NCBI GenBank assembly: GCA_964574335.1
Contig: CAZNNH010000063.1
Span: 1-31,130 of the forward strand
Direction: 5' to 3'
DNA: 31,130 nt
From: CAZNNH01 sp964574335
Lineage (GTDB): Bacteria > Acidobacteriota > Vicinamibacteria > Fen-336
How positions within the stretch are numbered: the first letter of the stretch is position 1; the number at the start of each line of letters is the position of its first letter. Positions 1-7,842 of this stretch are shown piece after piece. The position numbers and the translations under genes were made by a program. The notes beneath the pieces are model-generated. The model did no database searches and was not told the origin of the DNA. It saw nothing but the letters and a program-made list of their open reading frames with translations.

Positions 1-44
1 TGGTGATCGGGAGGAGCTCCTGAGTCGGATACCGGCCAGCGGCC

Positions 45-165
45 GTCATTCTGAGGGCGTCCGTTGGCTATCGAGGCCAGATCCTTCCAGAGTACAGCTT
101 CGAAGGAACACTCAGGATGACGTCCTCGAACGGGTTCAGCCTCGAAGAGGCACTCGGGATGAAGG
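45..165. repeat. Dispersed intergenic repeat element, copy 1
   Basis: Non-coding stretch upstream of queC. An 11-bp arm GTCATTCTGAG (45-55) is matched by CTCAGGATGAC (111-121) with one mismatch, so a long hairpin is possible. From about 80 the text (GATCCTTCC, GTACAGCTTCGAAG, CTCAGGATGAC, CGGGTTCAGC) matches the region starting at 3376 nearly word for word. Inside this copy the GTWCAGCYTCGAAG unit occurs twice, at 92 and 134. It resembles the CTCAGGATGAC/GGATCT intergenic elements common in Acidobacteriota; that comparison is from memory. Positions 1-44 hold nothing I can name. Confidence 0.6.
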
Positions 166-183
166 GTGGGTGAGGGTGTGCCC

Positions 184-891
184 ATGACCAAACGCCGCGC
201 CGTGGTCCTGCTGAGCGGTGGCCTCGACTCGACCACCACCCTCGCCATCGCGGCGAGCCAGGGCTTCGTCTGTCACGCCCTGAGCTTCCGCTACGGACAG
301 CGGCACGAGGCCGAGCTGGAGGCGGCGCGGCGGGTGGCGGAGCGGGCGCGGGTGGCCGAGCACGTGGTGGCCCAGATCGACCTCCGGGCCTTCGGGGGCT
401 CGGCCCTCACCGGCGACATCCCGGTCCCGAAAGGACGACGGCCCGAGGAGATAGGGGAGGGGATCCCGGTCACCTACGTGCCGGCGCGCAACACCATCTT
501 CCTCTCCTTCGCCCTGGCCTGGGCGGAGGTGCTGGGCGCGGCCGACATCTTCATCGGCATCAACGCCCTCGACTACAGCGGCTACCCCGACTGCCGGCCG
601 GAGTACGTCCTCGCGTTCGAGCGGATGGCCCACCTGGCCACCCGGGCCGGCGTCGAGGGGACCAGCCGGGTGCGCATCCACACCCCGTTGATCCAGTGGA
701 CAAAGGCCCAGATCATCCGCAAGGGGCTGGAGTTGGGCGTCGACTACGCGATTACGTCGACCTGTTACGAGCCCGACGCCTCGGGCCGGGGGTGCGGGGC
801 GTGCGACGCTTGCCAGTTGCGGCTCCGGGGGTTCGCCGAGGTCGGGGTCGCGGATCCGGCCCCTTACGCCGGCCAGCGGCCGACGGCGTGA
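184..891 (+). CDS. queC: 7-cyano-7-deazaguanine synthase QueC
   Basis: QueC is a cytoplasmic enzyme that converts 7-carboxy-7-deazaguanine to preQ0 with ATP and ammonia, on the way to queuosine or archaeosine-type bases. The PP-loop SGGLDST sits at residues 11-17. The C-terminal zinc site shows four cysteines, C194, C204, C207 and C210, in the family arrangement (CYEP...GCGACDAC). Length is 235 aa, usual for the family. I chose ATG 184 because SGGLDST then lies about 10 residues in, as in relatives, and TGAGGG lies 7 nt upstream; an in-frame GTG at 166 would only add a poor extension. The stop overlaps the GTG start of queE, so the two genes are translationally coupled. Confidence 0.96.
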   Translation: MTKRRAVVLLSGGLDSTTTLAIAASQGFVCHALSFRYGQRHEAELEAARRVAERARVAEHVVAQIDLRAFGGSALTGDIPVPKGRRPEEIGEGIPVTYVPARNTIFLSFALAWAEVLGAADIFIGINALDYSGYPDCRPEYVLAFERMAHLATRAGVEGTSRVRIHTPLIQWTKAQIIRKGLELGVDYAITSTCYEPDASGRGCGACDACQLRLRGFAEVGVADPAPYAGQRPTA

Positions 892-1523
892 GCTACCGGG
901 TCAAGGAGATCGTCTACACCCTCCAGGGCGAGGGCGCCAACAGCGGGCGGCCGGCGGTCTTCTGCCGGTTCGCCGGGTGCAACCTGTGGTCGGGGCGGGA
1001 GCCGGATCGTGGGACCGCCGTCTGCCGCTTCTGCGACACCGACTTCATGGGGACGGACGGCCCCGGAGGCGGGGTCTTCGACGACGCCTCCGCGCTGGCG
1101 TCGGCGGTCCGGGCGGCGTGGCCGGTTGCGGCCGGGGGGCCGCCGTTCGTGGTCTTGACCGGCGGCGAGCCGGCGCTGCAGCTCGACACGGCGCTGGCCG
1201 ACGAGCTCCACCGGCGGGGGTGCGAGGTCGCGGTGGAGACCAACGGCACCCGGCCCCTGCTGGCCGCCGTCGATTGGCTCTGCGTCAGCCCCAAGGCCGG
1301 CACCGAGCTGCACCTCGTCCGCGGCCAGGAGCTGAAGCTGGTCTTCCCCCAACCCGGGGCCGAGCCCGAGCGCTTCGAGTCGCTCGAGTTCGACCACTTC
1401 TTCCTGCAGCCGATGGACGGGCCGGGGCGGGACGAGAACACGGCGGCCGCGATCCGCTACTGCCTGGAGCACCCGCGGTGGCGGCTCTCGCTCCAGATCC
1501 AGAAACGGCTCGGCATCCCATAG
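888..1523 (+). CDS. queE: 7-carboxy-7-deazaguanine synthase QueE (radical SAM)
   Basis: QueE is a radical SAM enzyme that contracts 6-carboxytetrahydropterin to 7-carboxy-7-deazaguanine, the substrate of QueC. The N-terminus has YTLQGEGANSGRPAVFCRF. The cluster cysteines are C31, C46 and C49, giving the CX14CX2C spacing typical of one QueE subgroup rather than CX3CX2C. A TGGEPALQ segment (glycine-rich SAM-binding strand) and VETNGT follow. Length is 211 aa. The start is GTG 888, which shares four bases (GTGA) with the queC stop. No queD or folE is visible nearby, so earlier pathway steps must be encoded elsewhere. Confidence 0.95.
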   Translation: MSYRVKEIVYTLQGEGANSGRPAVFCRFAGCNLWSGREPDRGTAVCRFCDTDFMGTDGPGGGVFDDASALASAVRAAWPVAAGGPPFVVLTGGEPALQLDTALADELHRRGCEVAVETNGTRPLLAAVDWLCVSPKAGTELHLVRGQELKLVFPQPGAEPERFESLEFDHFFLQPMDGPGRDENTAAAIRYCLEHPRWRLSLQIQKRLGIP

Positions 1524-1548
1524 CGCGGACGCCGCCACCAACCTTTTC

Positions 1549-1569
1549 CCCCTCCGGTGGGGCTTTGTT
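1549..1569 (+). terminator. Weak terminator-like hairpin after queE
   Basis: CCCC (1549-1552) and GGGG (1559-1562) flank a six-base loop, followed by CTTTGTT and preceded by CTTTT. The stem is short. It lies in the 61-bp gap between queE and the sigma factor gene and could work in either direction. Confidence 0.25.
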
Positions 1570-1584
1570 GGTGAGGATGGCTGA

Positions 1585-3291
1585 ATGCGGACCTTCCACG
1601 AGCTGGTGAGGCGGGCGCAGGGCGGGGACCTCTCGGCCTTCGACTCCCTGGTGACCCGTTTCCGGGACATGGCCGTCGGCTACGCCTACTCGCTGCTCCG
1701 CGACTTCCCGCTGGCGGAGGATGCGGCCCAGGAGGCCTTCGTGCAGGCCTACAAGGACCTCCGCTCGCTCCGCCAGCCGGAGGCGTTTCCCGCCTGGCTC
1801 CGGCGCATCGTGTTCAAGCACTGCGATCGCCTGTCGCGGCGCAAGACGCCGCCGCTGGTCCCGCTGGAGTCGGCGACCGAGGCGCGGGACGATCGGCCGG
1901 ATCCGCTTCGGAACCTGGAGCGCCGGGAGAGACGCGAGGTGGTCCTGGAGAGCGTGGAGACCCTTCCGCGGCACGAGCGGGTCGCAGTCAGCCTCTTCTA
2001 CATCGACGGTTACTCGATGGCCGAGGTGGGACGGTTCCTGGAAGTGCCGGCCGCCACCGTGAAGAGCCGGCTTCACTCGGCCCGCCGACGGCTCAAGGAG
2101 AGGACCATGGGTATGGTGCGGAAGACGCTTCGGAGCCGGGCCCCGGGCGACGAGCTGAACCAGAGGGTGCGGCGGGTGCTGGCCGGCGTGCCTGAGGTGA
2201 GCTACCAGCTTCACCGGACCCGGAAGAAGGACGGGCTCAGGCGCTGTCCCGAGTCGCACCCGTTTCCTTCCTGCGTCCGGGCCTGTCTCGAGTACCTCGG
2301 GGATGACCTGGGCTTCTCCCAGATCGAGGCCCACGGGAAGAAGTGGCGCCTGGACACGACCTACGTCCACTTGATGGGGACGACCGGCGCGGCCTTCCGA
2401 CTGAGCTGGAGACCCGGTTGGCACCTGGACAACCCTGACCTGGCGAACCTGTCGGAGGACCCGCTCGCTCCCCATCGCAGGGGCCTCGTCTCGCTGGGCC
2501 GGGACTTCGAGGTCGTGGAGCGGGGGAGAGGGGAGGACGACGAGGCGCGCTTTCGCCAGCGGATCGAGCACAGCATCCGCGTACGTGGCTGCCCTGTGAT
2601 CGCCAGGGGCGTCCTGGGCCCGCCCGTCGACTGCCTGGTCACCGGCTTCGACGAGGGCGGCGACGTCCTGATCGGCTGGAGCTACTTCCAGAAGTGCAAG
2701 GAGTTCGCCGCCGGCGTGCGCTTCGAGCCGGACGGCACCTTCCGCCGGCGGGGCTGGTTCGCGGACACCCATCGCCTGATCCTGCTGGAGAAGCGACGCG
2801 ACGTCGCGCCGGCGCGCGAGGTCTACCGCGACGCTCTCGAGTGGGCGCTTCACGTGGGCCGCACGCCGGTGACGGGAGGGGACCGCCACAACGGTCTGGC
2901 CGCCTACTCGGCCTGGGCCGAGGCCATCGCCCAGGACGCCGAGTTCGTGGGGCGCAAGAGGGACGAGCTGCGCCTGCGCTACCACGTCCACCAGGACGCG
3001 GTGGGCGTGGTCGCCGAGGGCCGCTGGTACGCCCACAACTTCGTGAACAAGGTGCTGGCGGACGTGGACGCGCCCGAGGTCCTGGCCGAGGCGGCGCGTT
3101 GCTACGACGAGGAGCACACGCTGATGTGGAGGGTGTGGGCCCTGGTCGGCGGCCCCGGCGACAGCGACAAGAAGGCCCGCCGCTTCGCGGACCCGGAGGT
3201 CCGGCGCCAGACGGCCGACTTCATCCGGCTGGCCCAGGAGCAGGATCGCCTGGCTCTCGAGTCGATCGAGCGCGCGCTGGCCCGTTGGTAG
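1585..3291 (+). CDS. ECF sigma factor fused to a large C-terminal domain
   Basis: The first ~175 residues are an RNA polymerase ECF sigma factor. Region 2 is around residues 15-80 (AEDAAQEAFVQAYKDL, then FPAWLRRIVFKHCDRLSRR). Region 4 is around 125-172 (LPRHERVAVSLFYIDGYSMAEVG, with an HTH ending ATVKSRLHSARRRLKE). About 390 more residues follow, which normal ECF factors lack. That part begins with PFPSCVRACLEYLGDD (Cys near residue 230), then TYVHLMGTTGAAFRL and PGWHLDN, and later DVLIGWSYFQK. This layout recalls stand-alone BtrH/C39-like proteins of unknown substrate; the match is from memory. ATG 1585 has GTGAGG 8 nt upstream. The tail may sense a ligand or act as a built-in regulator (inference). 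No anti-sigma gene is adjacent. Confidence 0.82.
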   Translation: MRTFHELVRRAQGGDLSAFDSLVTRFRDMAVGYAYSLLRDFPLAEDAAQEAFVQAYKDLRSLRQPEAFPAWLRRIVFKHCDRLSRRKTPPLVPLESATEARDDRPDPLRNLERRERREVVLESVETLPRHERVAVSLFYIDGYSMAEVGRFLEVPAATVKSRLHSARRRLKERTMGMVRKTLRSRAPGDELNQRVRRVLAGVPEVSYQLHRTRKKDGLRRCPESHPFPSCVRACLEYLGDDLGFSQIEAHGKKWRLDTTYVHLMGTTGAAFRLSWRPGWHLDNPDLANLSEDPLAPHRRGLVSLGRDFEVVERGRGEDDEARFRQRIEHSIRVRGCPVIARGVLGPPVDCLVTGFDEGGDVLIGWSYFQKCKEFAAGVRFEPDGTFRRRGWFADTHRLILLEKRRDVAPAREVYRDALEWALHVGRTPVTGGDRHNGLAAYSAWAEAIAQDAEFVGRKRDELRLRYHVHQDAVGVVAEGRWYAHNFVNKVLADVDAPEVLAEAARCYDEEHTLMWRVWALVGGPGDSDKKARRFADPEVRRQTADFIRLAQEQDRLALESIERALARW

Positions 3292-3298
3292 CGCCGGG

Positions 3299-3331
3299 CC
3301 GCGACCGGTCCTCCGCTCCGGCGGGTCGCGG
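3299..3331 (+). other. Strong stem-loop just after the sigma factor stop
   Basis: A perfect 8-bp inverted repeat, CCGCGACC (3299-3306) and GGTCGCGG (3324-3331), encloses a 17-nt loop 8 nt after the stop codon. No T-run follows, so it may stabilise the mRNA 3' end or assist Rho-type termination rather than be an intrinsic terminator. Confidence 0.4.
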
Positions 3332-3342
3332 TGGCCGCGAGG

Positions 3343-3450
3343 AGATCCTTCCGGGGTTCTCCGGGACTCGGCCGGGATCCTTCCGGGGTACAACCTCGAA
3401 GAAGCCCGACTCAGGATGACATCCCCGTCGGGTTCAGCTTCAGAGAAGCG
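3343..3450. repeat. Dispersed intergenic repeat element, copy 2
   Basis: GATCCTTCCGGGG occurs at 3343 and again at 3376. From 3376 the sequence follows copy 1 (from 80) closely: GTACAACCTCGAAG, ACTCAGGATGAC, TCC, CGGGTTCAGC. As in copy 1, a GTWCARC unit is repeated about 44 bp on (3388 and 3432). It fills most of the gap between the sigma factor and the MFS gene. Confidence 0.6.
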
Positions 3451-3455
3451 CCGGG

Positions 3456-3471
3456 GCAAGTGCATACTTGC
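3456..3471. promoter_or_regulatory. 16-bp inverted repeat at the MFS start
   Basis: GCAAGT (3456-3461) and ACTTGC (3466-3471) form a perfect 6-bp inverted repeat around GCAT. It overlaps the first candidate start codon (TTG 3468) of the MFS gene. It could be an operator or a translation-blocking hairpin; neither is shown. Confidence 0.35.
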
Positions 3472-4685
3472 GTGCCGTGCGTGGATCCGATCGAGGACCG
3501 GCAGAGCATGGAGAGCGGCCGCGCGAGGCCGGCGCAGGGACCATCCCCTGGGCCAGCCTGCTGGCGCTGACGGCCGCCCACTTCGCCATCGACTGCTGCA
3601 CCGGGATCTGGCCCGTCTTCAAGACGCTGGCCCAGCTCGACCTGGCGCGGGCCGGCTTGATCGCGTCCGCCGGGAGCATGGCGGGCAACGGCCTCCAGGT
3701 CGTGCTCGGGCCGCTGGCCGACCGCGGCTTCAGGAAGCCGCTTCTGCTGTGCGGGGTGCTGCTGGGCGGCGCGGTGACGCTCTTGCCGCTCGCCTCGACC
3801 TATTGGCAGATGTTCGCCCTGGTGCTCCTGACCTACCTGGGCTCGGCGGCGGTCCACCCGGCGGGCACGGGCTCGGCCGCCACGCTCTCGCCCAGCCGCA
3901 CCGGGGTGCTGGTGGGCATCTTCCTCTCGGGGGGCTACGCCGGCTTCTCGCTCTCCCAGATCATCTTCTCGTCGCTCTACCTGCGGCGGCCCGAGCTGAC
4001 GTTGCTGATGGGCCTGGTGCCGATCGCCGCGGCGACCGCCGTCGCCCTGCAAGTGCCGGCTCCCCAGCCGCTCTCCCGCGAGCGGCCGCCGCGGCTGTCG
4101 CGGGCCCTGGCGCACGGTCCGCTGGTGCCGCTGTTCCTGGTCCAGGTCTTCAGCACCGCCGTCCACCTGGGCGTCATCTTCCTGCTTCCCGACCTGCTCC
4201 TGTCCCGCCAGGCGCCGAGCTTCATGGTGCACGGCGGCGGGCACTTCGCCCTGATCGCCGGGGGATGCCTGTGCCTGCTCCCGGCCGGGCACGCGGCCGA
4301 CCGCTGGGGCGCCCGTCGGGTGCTGATCCTGGCCAACATCGTCATGGGGGCTTCGCTCGGCGCGCTGCTGCTGCGCGAGACGGCCACCGCCGTCGACCTG
4401 GCCATCGTCGCCTTTCTGGGCGGCGGCACCAGCATCAACAACGTGGTGGCGGTGTCCGAAGGCAACCGCCGGTTCCCCGGGCGCGCCAGCGGCGTCAGCG
4501 CGATCCTGATGGGCTTCCCGTGGTGCTTCGCCAGCGCGGCGCCGATGATCGCCGGGTTGCTGGCCGATCCTTCGAGCGGCGGCACGCCGGCGCGGGCCCT
4601 GGCCTGGCTGGGTCTGGCCATCCCCGCCTCGCTGCTGGCCGGAAGCTGTGTGGGACCGGCCCGGCCCGCGCCTGGCGCCGCCTGA
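3468..4685 (+). CDS. Major facilitator superfamily transporter
   Basis: Integral inner-membrane protein of up to 405 aa with roughly ten to twelve hydrophobic helices and an MFS loop signature, GPLADRGFRKPLLL (near residues 75-90), repeated weakly in the second half as DRWGARRVLIL. YLGSAAVHPAGTGSAA and the overall pattern recall the fosmidomycin-resistance (Fsr) branch of MFS, but substrate cannot be assigned. The start is uncertain: TTG 3468 and GTG 3477 are both in frame, neither has a clear ribosome site, and TTG lies inside an inverted repeat. ATG 3508 is in another frame. The gene faces the ADOP permease with a 46-bp gap between stops. Confidence 0.88.
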   Translation: MRAVRGSDRGPAEHGERPREAGAGTIPWASLLALTAAHFAIDCCTGIWPVFKTLAQLDLARAGLIASAGSMAGNGLQVVLGPLADRGFRKPLLLCGVLLGGAVTLLPLASTYWQMFALVLLTYLGSAAVHPAGTGSAATLSPSRTGVLVGIFLSGGYAGFSLSQIIFSSLYLRRPELTLLMGLVPIAAATAVALQVPAPQPLSRERPPRLSRALAHGPLVPLFLVQVFSTAVHLGVIFLLPDLLLSRQAPSFMVHGGGHFALIAGGCLCLLPAGHAADRWGARRVLILANIVMGASLGALLLRETATAVDLAIVAFLGGGTSINNVVAVSEGNRRFPGRASGVSAILMGFPWCFASAAPMIAGLLADPSSGGTPARALAWLGLAIPASLLAGSCVGPARPAPGAA

Positions 4686-4731
4686 GAGGCCGGCTCCCTG
4701 GGGGCGCGCCGGGGTACGACGCGGAAGCTGG

Positions 4732-7368
4732 TCAGCCGTCGTCCCGAAGCACCGTCACAGGGTCCAACTTCGTCGCCCGCGCTGCCGGGATGCTACCCGC
4801 GACCATGCCTGCGAGGGCCATCAGGAAACAGGCACCGGCCAACACCACGGGATCGAACGCGGACGTCTCGAACAAGAGACTCCTGAGGACCCGCGTCAGC
4901 GCCGAGGCTCCGGCCAGGCCGACGGCGAGGCCGACGATGAGCATGCAGAGCACGCTCCACATCACATGCGACACCACGCGACCCCGCCGGGCACCCAACG
5001 CCATGCGGATGCCGATCTCGCGGCGCTGCTGCGTGACCGCGTGGGCCAGAACCCCGTAGATCCCGAGCGCTGCCAGTAGAGCGGCGACGCCGGCGAGGGT
5101 TCCGACCACCCACGCTGGCTGACTCGCCCAGAGCAGGCTCTGCTCCTTCACCTGCTCCATCGTCCTCACGTCACCGAGCGGCACGTCCCGATCGAGTCGC
5201 CGTACCGCTTCTCGAATCCCGGACACGGCCGCCAGCGGCTCGCCGCCGGTGCGGACCACCAGCTTGATGTTCTGCTGCGGCACCTGGGCCAGCGCCATGT
5301 AGGCCATCGGCCCCGGCCGCCACTGCAGCCCCCCGGTATGCTCGCTGCGAATCACCCCCACGATCTCGACGTCCCTCTCGGACTCCGGCACCGGACCATA
5401 GCCGGGCACGGGAATCCTGACCACCCGTCCCAACGGCTTCGCCATGCCGAACGCCTGCGCCAGTTGTCGGGCCGCCTCCTGATTGACGACCACCACGTCC
5501 CGACGCCCCGCGCGGTCCCCGCCTTCGATCCCGCGCCCGGACAAGACCGGGATCTCGAGCGTGGCGAAGTATCCAGGATCGACCATCTTCAGGCCGATGT
5601 GCGGCACCTCCCCGGCCATGCCGGGGACGCTGATCGACTCGCCCCACCCTTCCCCTTCCAGGGGAACCTTCAGTGCGACGGAGGCCTGCTCGACTCCGGG
5701 GACGTTTCGGAGTCCTTCAGTCACGGCGTCGTAGAACCTGACCGCGCTCTCTGGGGACGCGTATGCAGGCGACGGAAGGTCCGCCGCCATGGTGACGACG
5801 CGTTCGATCTTCACTCCAGGATCGACGCGCTGGAGTCTGGCCAGGCTCTTCAGCAGGAGCAGTGCGCCGGAAGTCAGCATCACGGAGACGGCAACCTCGC
5901 CGACGACGATGGCGCGGAGCAGCCTGGCGTTCGAACCTGACGATCCTCGCCCCGTCTGCTTCAAGGCCTGCTGCAGCCTGGAAGTCTGCAGAGAGGGGAG
6001 CAGGCCGACGAGGACCAAGACCGCCATCGTGGCTGCGGCGGCGCAGCCAAGGGCGCGCAGGTCCAGGCTCGGCGCAGCCGTGAACGGTAGCGAAGGCCGC
6101 ATCAGGAGAGCCGCGGCACGGAGCAGCCCGTAGGCCACCAGGACACCCGCCGCGCCACCCAGAAGACACAGGACCAGGTTCTCGGTGAGCAACTGCGCGA
6201 TCAGGCGGCCGCGGCTGGCCCCCAGAGCGGCCCGGAGCCCCATCTCCTTGCGCCGGCTCGCGCCCCTGGCCATCAGCAGGTTCGCCACGTTGGCGCAGGC
6301 GATGAGGAGCACCAGCAAGACCGCTCCGAAGGCGACGCCGATCGAGCGGCGAAGGGTATCGCCCACCAGGTGCTGGGCGAAGGGAAACACCGCGAAGCCC
6401 CAATCCTTCTTCCACGGCGGCATCGTCGGGGCGAGACTCGCTCTCAATGCGTCCATCCGGGCCTGGGCCCGTTCGAGGCTCACGCCCGGCTGCAGGCGTC
6501 CGATGACCCGCAACCAGTGCTGCTCTCGGTTCAACTGATCCGGCGCAAAGACCAGGGGCTTCCAGAACATGACCTGGTCCCGATCGAAGCTGCCCGGGGG
6601 CAAGACCCCGACGATGCGGTGCGGCACACCGTCGAGCCTCAAGTCCCGTCCCAGGATGCCGGGAAGAGCGCCGAATCGCGCCTGCCAGAACGAGTGGCTC
6701 AGCACCACGACTGGAGCCGCCCCAGGCTGATCTTCCCCCGGCGAGAAGGTCCGGCCGATTCGAGCCGGCACGTCGAAGACGCGGAAATAGTCGGCCGACA
6801 CCAGCTTGCCAGGAAGCCTCTCCACGTCGCCGCCGGTCCCTACGGCAGCCCTGACAGGACACTCGACCGACAGCGCCTCGAAGACGCCCTCCTGCCGCTT
6901 CCAGTCCAGGAACGTGAGGGTGGTCGTCGGGTTGGGGAGGGAGTGGGGCGGCGTCTCCCAGACTGTCACCATACGTTCTGGCTCGGGGAAGGGAAGGGGC
7001 TTCAACAGGACCGCGTCGAGGACGCTGAACACCGCGGCGTTGGCGCCGATGCCGAGAGCGAGCAGCCCGATGGCAACCGCCGCAAAGCCAGGGGCCCGCC
7101 CCAACGAGGCCAGGCCGTATCGGAAGTCCCGCGAGAGGTTCTCCATCCATCGGACGCCGCGCTGATCGCGGTGGTGTTCTTTGGTGCGTTCGACTCCGCC
7201 GAAGGCGCGCCGGGCCGCGCGCTGGGCTTCCTCCGGTGTGAGGCCTCCGGCTATGGCGTCGCGCTCGGCCAGCTCCAGGTGGGCGAGGATCTCCGCCTCC
7301 AGCTCTCGATCGAGATCCCTGGTCCGGAGAAGCGCCGCAAGGCGAGACGCCACCGCCCGAAGCTTCAC
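4732..7368 (-). CDS. ADOP-type FtsX/MacB-like permease
   Basis: An 878-aa integral membrane protein. The N-terminal cytoplasmic stretch (DRELEAEILAHLELAERDAI, then GLTPEEAQRAARRAFGG) and the first membrane segment (VAIGLLALGIGANAAVFSV, near residue 100) are hallmarks of ADOP permeases, which duplicate a MacB periplasmic plus FtsX unit in one chain. The second unit ends with GIYGVLAHAVTQQRREIG and IPAARATKLDPVTVLR. No ATPase domain is present, as is usual for the family. The start is GTG 7368, sharing GTGA with the padR stop; a longer reading from 7503 would run through padR. Function in this family is mostly unknown; export or envelope stress roles are inference. Co-transcription with padR suggests control by PadR. 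Confidence 0.9.
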   Translation of the reverse strand: MKLRAVASRLAALLRTRDLDRELEAEILAHLELAERDAIAGGLTPEEAQRAARRAFGGVERTKEHHRDQRGVRWMENLSRDFRYGLASLGRAPGFAAVAIGLLALGIGANAAVFSVLDAVLLKPLPFPEPERMVTVWETPPHSLPNPTTTLTFLDWKRQEGVFEALSVECPVRAAVGTGGDVERLPGKLVSADYFRVFDVPARIGRTFSPGEDQPGAAPVVVLSHSFWQARFGALPGILGRDLRLDGVPHRIVGVLPPGSFDRDQVMFWKPLVFAPDQLNREQHWLRVIGRLQPGVSLERAQARMDALRASLAPTMPPWKKDWGFAVFPFAQHLVGDTLRRSIGVAFGAVLLVLLIACANVANLLMARGASRRKEMGLRAALGASRGRLIAQLLTENLVLCLLGGAAGVLVAYGLLRAAALLMRPSLPFTAAPSLDLRALGCAAAATMAVLVLVGLLPSLQTSRLQQALKQTGRGSSGSNARLLRAIVVGEVAVSVMLTSGALLLLKSLARLQRVDPGVKIERVVTMAADLPSPAYASPESAVRFYDAVTEGLRNVPGVEQASVALKVPLEGEGWGESISVPGMAGEVPHIGLKMVDPGYFATLEIPVLSGRGIEGGDRAGRRDVVVVNQEAARQLAQAFGMAKPLGRVVRIPVPGYGPVPESERDVEIVGVIRSEHTGGLQWRPGPMAYMALAQVPQQNIKLVVRTGGEPLAAVSGIREAVRRLDRDVPLGDVRTMEQVKEQSLLWASQPAWVVGTLAGVAALLAALGIYGVLAHAVTQQRREIGIRMALGARRGRVVSHVMWSVLCMLIVGLAVGLAGASALTRVLRSLLFETSAFDPVVLAGACFLMALAGMVAGSIPAARATKLDPVTVLRDDG

Positions 7369-7703
7369 GACTCGGCCTCCAGGAACCGGGCCACCAAGGC
7401 CGTGGCCCTTCGCCAGCTCGCGACCTCGACGCCCAGCTGCTTCGATCCAGCCTTGGTCAACGAGTAGAGCTTGACCCTGCGCTTGGTCTCGGAGATCCCC
7501 CATTGCGTGCGGATCAATCCCTGCTGCTGCAGGCGAACGAGGGCGGGGTAGATCGATCCCTGGTTCAACCTCACCAGATTCTCGGCCACCTGCTCGATCC
7601 TTCTAGCGATGCGGTAGCCGTGCATGGGCCCCATCGTCTCCAGCGTTCTCAGGATCAGCAGATCCAGGGTCCCGTAGGGGACCTCCGCCCTGTTCTCAGA
7701 CAT
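7365..7703 (-). CDS. PadR family transcriptional regulator
   Basis: A 112-aa winged-helix repressor. The PadR core is clear: YGTLDLLILRTLETMGPMHG, then NQGSIYPALVRLQQQGLI and KLYSLTKAGSKQL (wing). ATG 7703 has GGGAGG about 5 nt upstream; an upstream in-frame TTG (7715) is rejected because it would overlap that site. The stop overlaps the start of the ADOP permease (GTGA). This padR-ADOP pairing is common in Acidobacteriota. The promoter just upstream contains a perfect palindrome, so self-repression of the two-gene operon is likely (inference). Confidence 0.93.
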   Translation of the reverse strand: MSENRAEVPYGTLDLLILRTLETMGPMHGYRIARRIEQVAENLVRLNQGSIYPALVRLQQQGLIRTQWGISETKRRVKLYSLTKAGSKQLGVEVASWRRATALVARFLEAES

Positions 7704-7724
7704 GTAGCCTCCCAACAGCTATAC

Positions 7725-7753
7725 ATGTTACCGGCCTACCGGTAGGCTGTCAA
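7725..7753 (-). promoter_or_regulatory. padR promoter with operator-like palindrome in the spacer
   Basis: Reading the minus strand: -35 TTGACA (7753-7748), a 17-bp spacer, and -10 TAACAT (7730-7725). The spacer begins with GCCTACCGGTAGGC (7747-7734), a perfect 14-bp palindrome. ACATGT occurs across the -10 (7723-7728) and again over the start codon (7700-7705). A repressor bound here would block polymerase directly. PadR is the obvious candidate. Confidence 0.7.
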
Positions 7754-7842
7754 CATCTGTCGGAGGCTGTCCTCGTTGGCCCGCCAGCCCCGTCTCCGCC
7801 AGACTCCGGGGCAGAGGGCGCCGAGCCGAGACCGTGCCTGGC

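Noticed and set aside
1285..3465. A 726-codon minus-strand frame across queE and the sigma factor
   Set aside because: Both plus-strand genes carry clear motifs; the antisense product has none.
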